A stretch of DNA of 64,000 nucleotides, from IMG/VR virus record IMGVR_UViG_3300009082_000016, positions 108,724 through 172,723 of that record. One strand, given 5' to 3'. The stretch comes from a virus. Made by a program: the position numbers and the translations under genes. Under the pieces are notes generated by a model. The model was not told the origin of the DNA and did not search any database. It saw only the letters and a program-made list of their open reading frames with translations. Of the stretch, positions 62,917 through 64,000 are shown one piece after another. Each line of letters begins with the position of its first letter. Position 1 is the stretch's first letter.

Positions 62917-63690
62917 TCACTTCGCCTCCTTGGCTCCGCGGGCCAGGAACTGCGGGTCCCAGCTCACGGGCCAGCCACGGCTCTCGAGCAGCTCGAGCGC
63001 CGCGGCGTACTTCGCTTCGTCGCGGTTCTGGGCCAGGGCCACCTTCGAGATCGGAGTGCCGGTCTCGGGATCGAAGCCGCTGGACGCCAGGATGTCCCTG
63101 GCCGTCTTCACGACCTCGGTCTCGAACGAGAGCGAGCTCTGCTTGTCGCGCAGGACGCTGGCAAGACCAAGCCCGCCAGCCGCACCGCCGGCGGCCGTGG
63201 CGCCACGACGGGTCCACTTCGCCCCGCTCGTGGGTCCCTTGAGCCAGTCCCAGGCCTTGCCGAGGCTGCCCTTGCCGACGACGGCGTCAACCGCCTCCAT
63301 CGACGGAGCGCCCGCCTGCTTCAGGAAGGAGGAGATCTTCTCCTCGACCAGGGGGGCCGCCTCCGCGGCGATCTCCTCGGCCGAGGCCTCCTCCGGGGCT
63401 TCCGCCGCCACCTCGTCGACCGCTTCGGAAACCGCCTGCTCCAGGATCTCCTGGGCCTGCGCGGCTTCCTCTTCGGCCTTCTTCTCGGCGGCCTCTTCCC
63501 CTTCCTCCTGCTCGCCCTCTTCCTTCTCCTCGCTCTCGGACTCCTCGTGCTCGGCGCTCTCGCCCTCTTCGGACTCCTGCGCGAGCTTCTCGTAGGTGAC
63601 CGCGGCCACCTCTTCCGGAGAGAGATCGAGATCGGCAGCTTCGGCTTCCGCCGCCACCTTCTCGATCACCTCGGAGATGAGGTCCCTCAT
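62917..63690 (-). CDS. Acidic coiled-coil head-region protein
   Basis: Encodes 257 residues. Residues 35-130 are almost entirely Glu, Ala, Ser and Lys; around 145-175 there is a Gly/Ala-rich stretch (ATAAGGAAGGLGLAS); the last 70 residues look folded (FETEVVKTARDILASSGFDPETGTPISKVAL). The acidic helical body resembles capsid scaffolds or DNA-mimic proteins. Confidence 0.6.
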   Translation of the reverse strand: MRDLISEVIEKVAAEAEAADLDLSPEEVAAVTYEKLAQESEEGESAEHEESESEEKEEGEQEEGEEAAEKKAEEEAAQAQEILEQAVSEAVDEVAAEAPEEASAEEIAAEAAPLVEEKISSFLKQAGAPSMEAVDAVVGKGSLGKAWDWLKGPTSGAKWTRRGATAAGGAAGGLGLASVLRDKQSSLSFETEVVKTARDILASSGFDPETGTPISKVALAQNRDEAKYAAALELLESRGWPVSWDPQFLARGAKEAK

Positions 63691-63704
63691 GGTTCACCTC
63701 CGCG

Positions 63705-64000
63705 CTACTTGCGCTCCCGCATCTTCTTCGCGAGCGCCATCGCGCCCAGGGTCGTGCCGGCTCCCGCCGCCGCGACGCCGCCGCGCTTGCCCCACTTCGC
63801 CACCCCCGGATTCCGCTTCACGAACTCGCGCCCGGCCTGCCGGGCCGCGCCGACGGCGCCCCGCAGGTGATCGGCCATGAGGTGCGTGTTCGGGCCGGCC
63901 TCCTTCTCGAGGAGCATCTCGGCGAGGATGTCGGAGGCCTCCTTGCGCTTCTTGAGCGCGTGGGCCGCCGCGAGGGCGCCGCCGGCGCCGAGCGCCGCCA
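63705..64000 (-). CDS. Gly/Ala-rich protein, 5' end outside the window
   Basis: The frame is open to the right edge; about 98 residues are visible. They read GALAAAHALKKRKEASDILAEMLLEKEAGPN, then GREFVKRNPGVAKWGKRGGVAAAGAGTTLGAMALAKKMRERK: helices with Gly-rich hydrophobic centres flanked by basic residues. The style is like the hypothetical protein at 33036-33794. An ATG at 63917 is an internal Met, not necessarily the start. Confidence 0.6.
   Translation of the reverse strand, partial: AALGAGGALAAAHALKKRKEASDILAEMLLEKEAGPNTHLMADHLRGAVGAARQAGREFVKRNPGVAKWGKRGGVAAAGAGTTLGAMALAKKMRERK

Overview
The window is a 64 kb piece of a high-GC genome of a tailed phage or a closely related prophage or metagenomic contig. 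The virion genes indicate a contractile-tailed (myovirus-type) member of the Caudoviricetes: a major capsid protein, a very long tail-sheath-like protein, a tail-tube-like protein and a dozen tail or appendage proteins. Apart from one small gene at 38584-38988, every gene is on the minus strand, so functional order runs from right to left. Genes are tightly packed, usually with ATGA or GTGA stop/start overlaps, and I chose many starts from these overlaps plus GGAGG-type ribosome sites. The host cannot be named from the sequence. I saw no tRNA, integrase, terminase or portal gene in the window.

Right part (64000-39244), virion module: head-associated helical or acidic proteins, a probable decoration protein and the major capsid protein; then an endonuclease VII-like gene with its own promoter; then tail spikes, fibres, small membrane proteins and a Q/M-rich protein (59-46 kb); then tail completion proteins, the sheath-like protein, a free-standing HNH endonuclease and the tube-like protein (45-39 kb).

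Middle (38.4-34.6 kb): a complete ubiquitin-like conjugation cassette. It holds a small beta-grasp protein ending in Gly-Gly-Arg-Ser, an E2-like protein fused to a large Cys-rich tail, a JAMM (JAB) peptidase and a ThiF/E1-like enzyme. RNA hairpins and a terminator lie around the ubiquitin-like gene. Next (33-28 kb) come a Ycf46-like AAA protein, a Ycf35/DUF1257 protein and a DUF2997 protein in a row, a NrdG-type radical SAM activase and a lipoprotein.

Replication region (27.9-21.8 kb): a DnaB-like helicase, a ParB-like protein and a protein with two apparent winged-helix segments lie upstream (in transcription) of nine iteron-like repeats at 21857-22101, a good candidate replication origin.

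Left part (21.8-1 kb): about fifty small early-type genes. Many are zinc ribbons. Recognisable ones include a Dam-type N6-adenine methyltransferase, a DUF6876 protein, a RelE/Gp49-like domain fused to a helix-turn-helix, a YkgJ-type cysteine-cluster protein, a sigma-region-4-like HTH protein, a relative of phosphorothioation-associated proteins and the start of an ERI-1/DnaQ-type exonuclease. At 6726-7169 three tandem ~147-nt structured elements share an architecture while their outer stems have different but self-complementary sequences, strong evidence for a family of structured RNAs.
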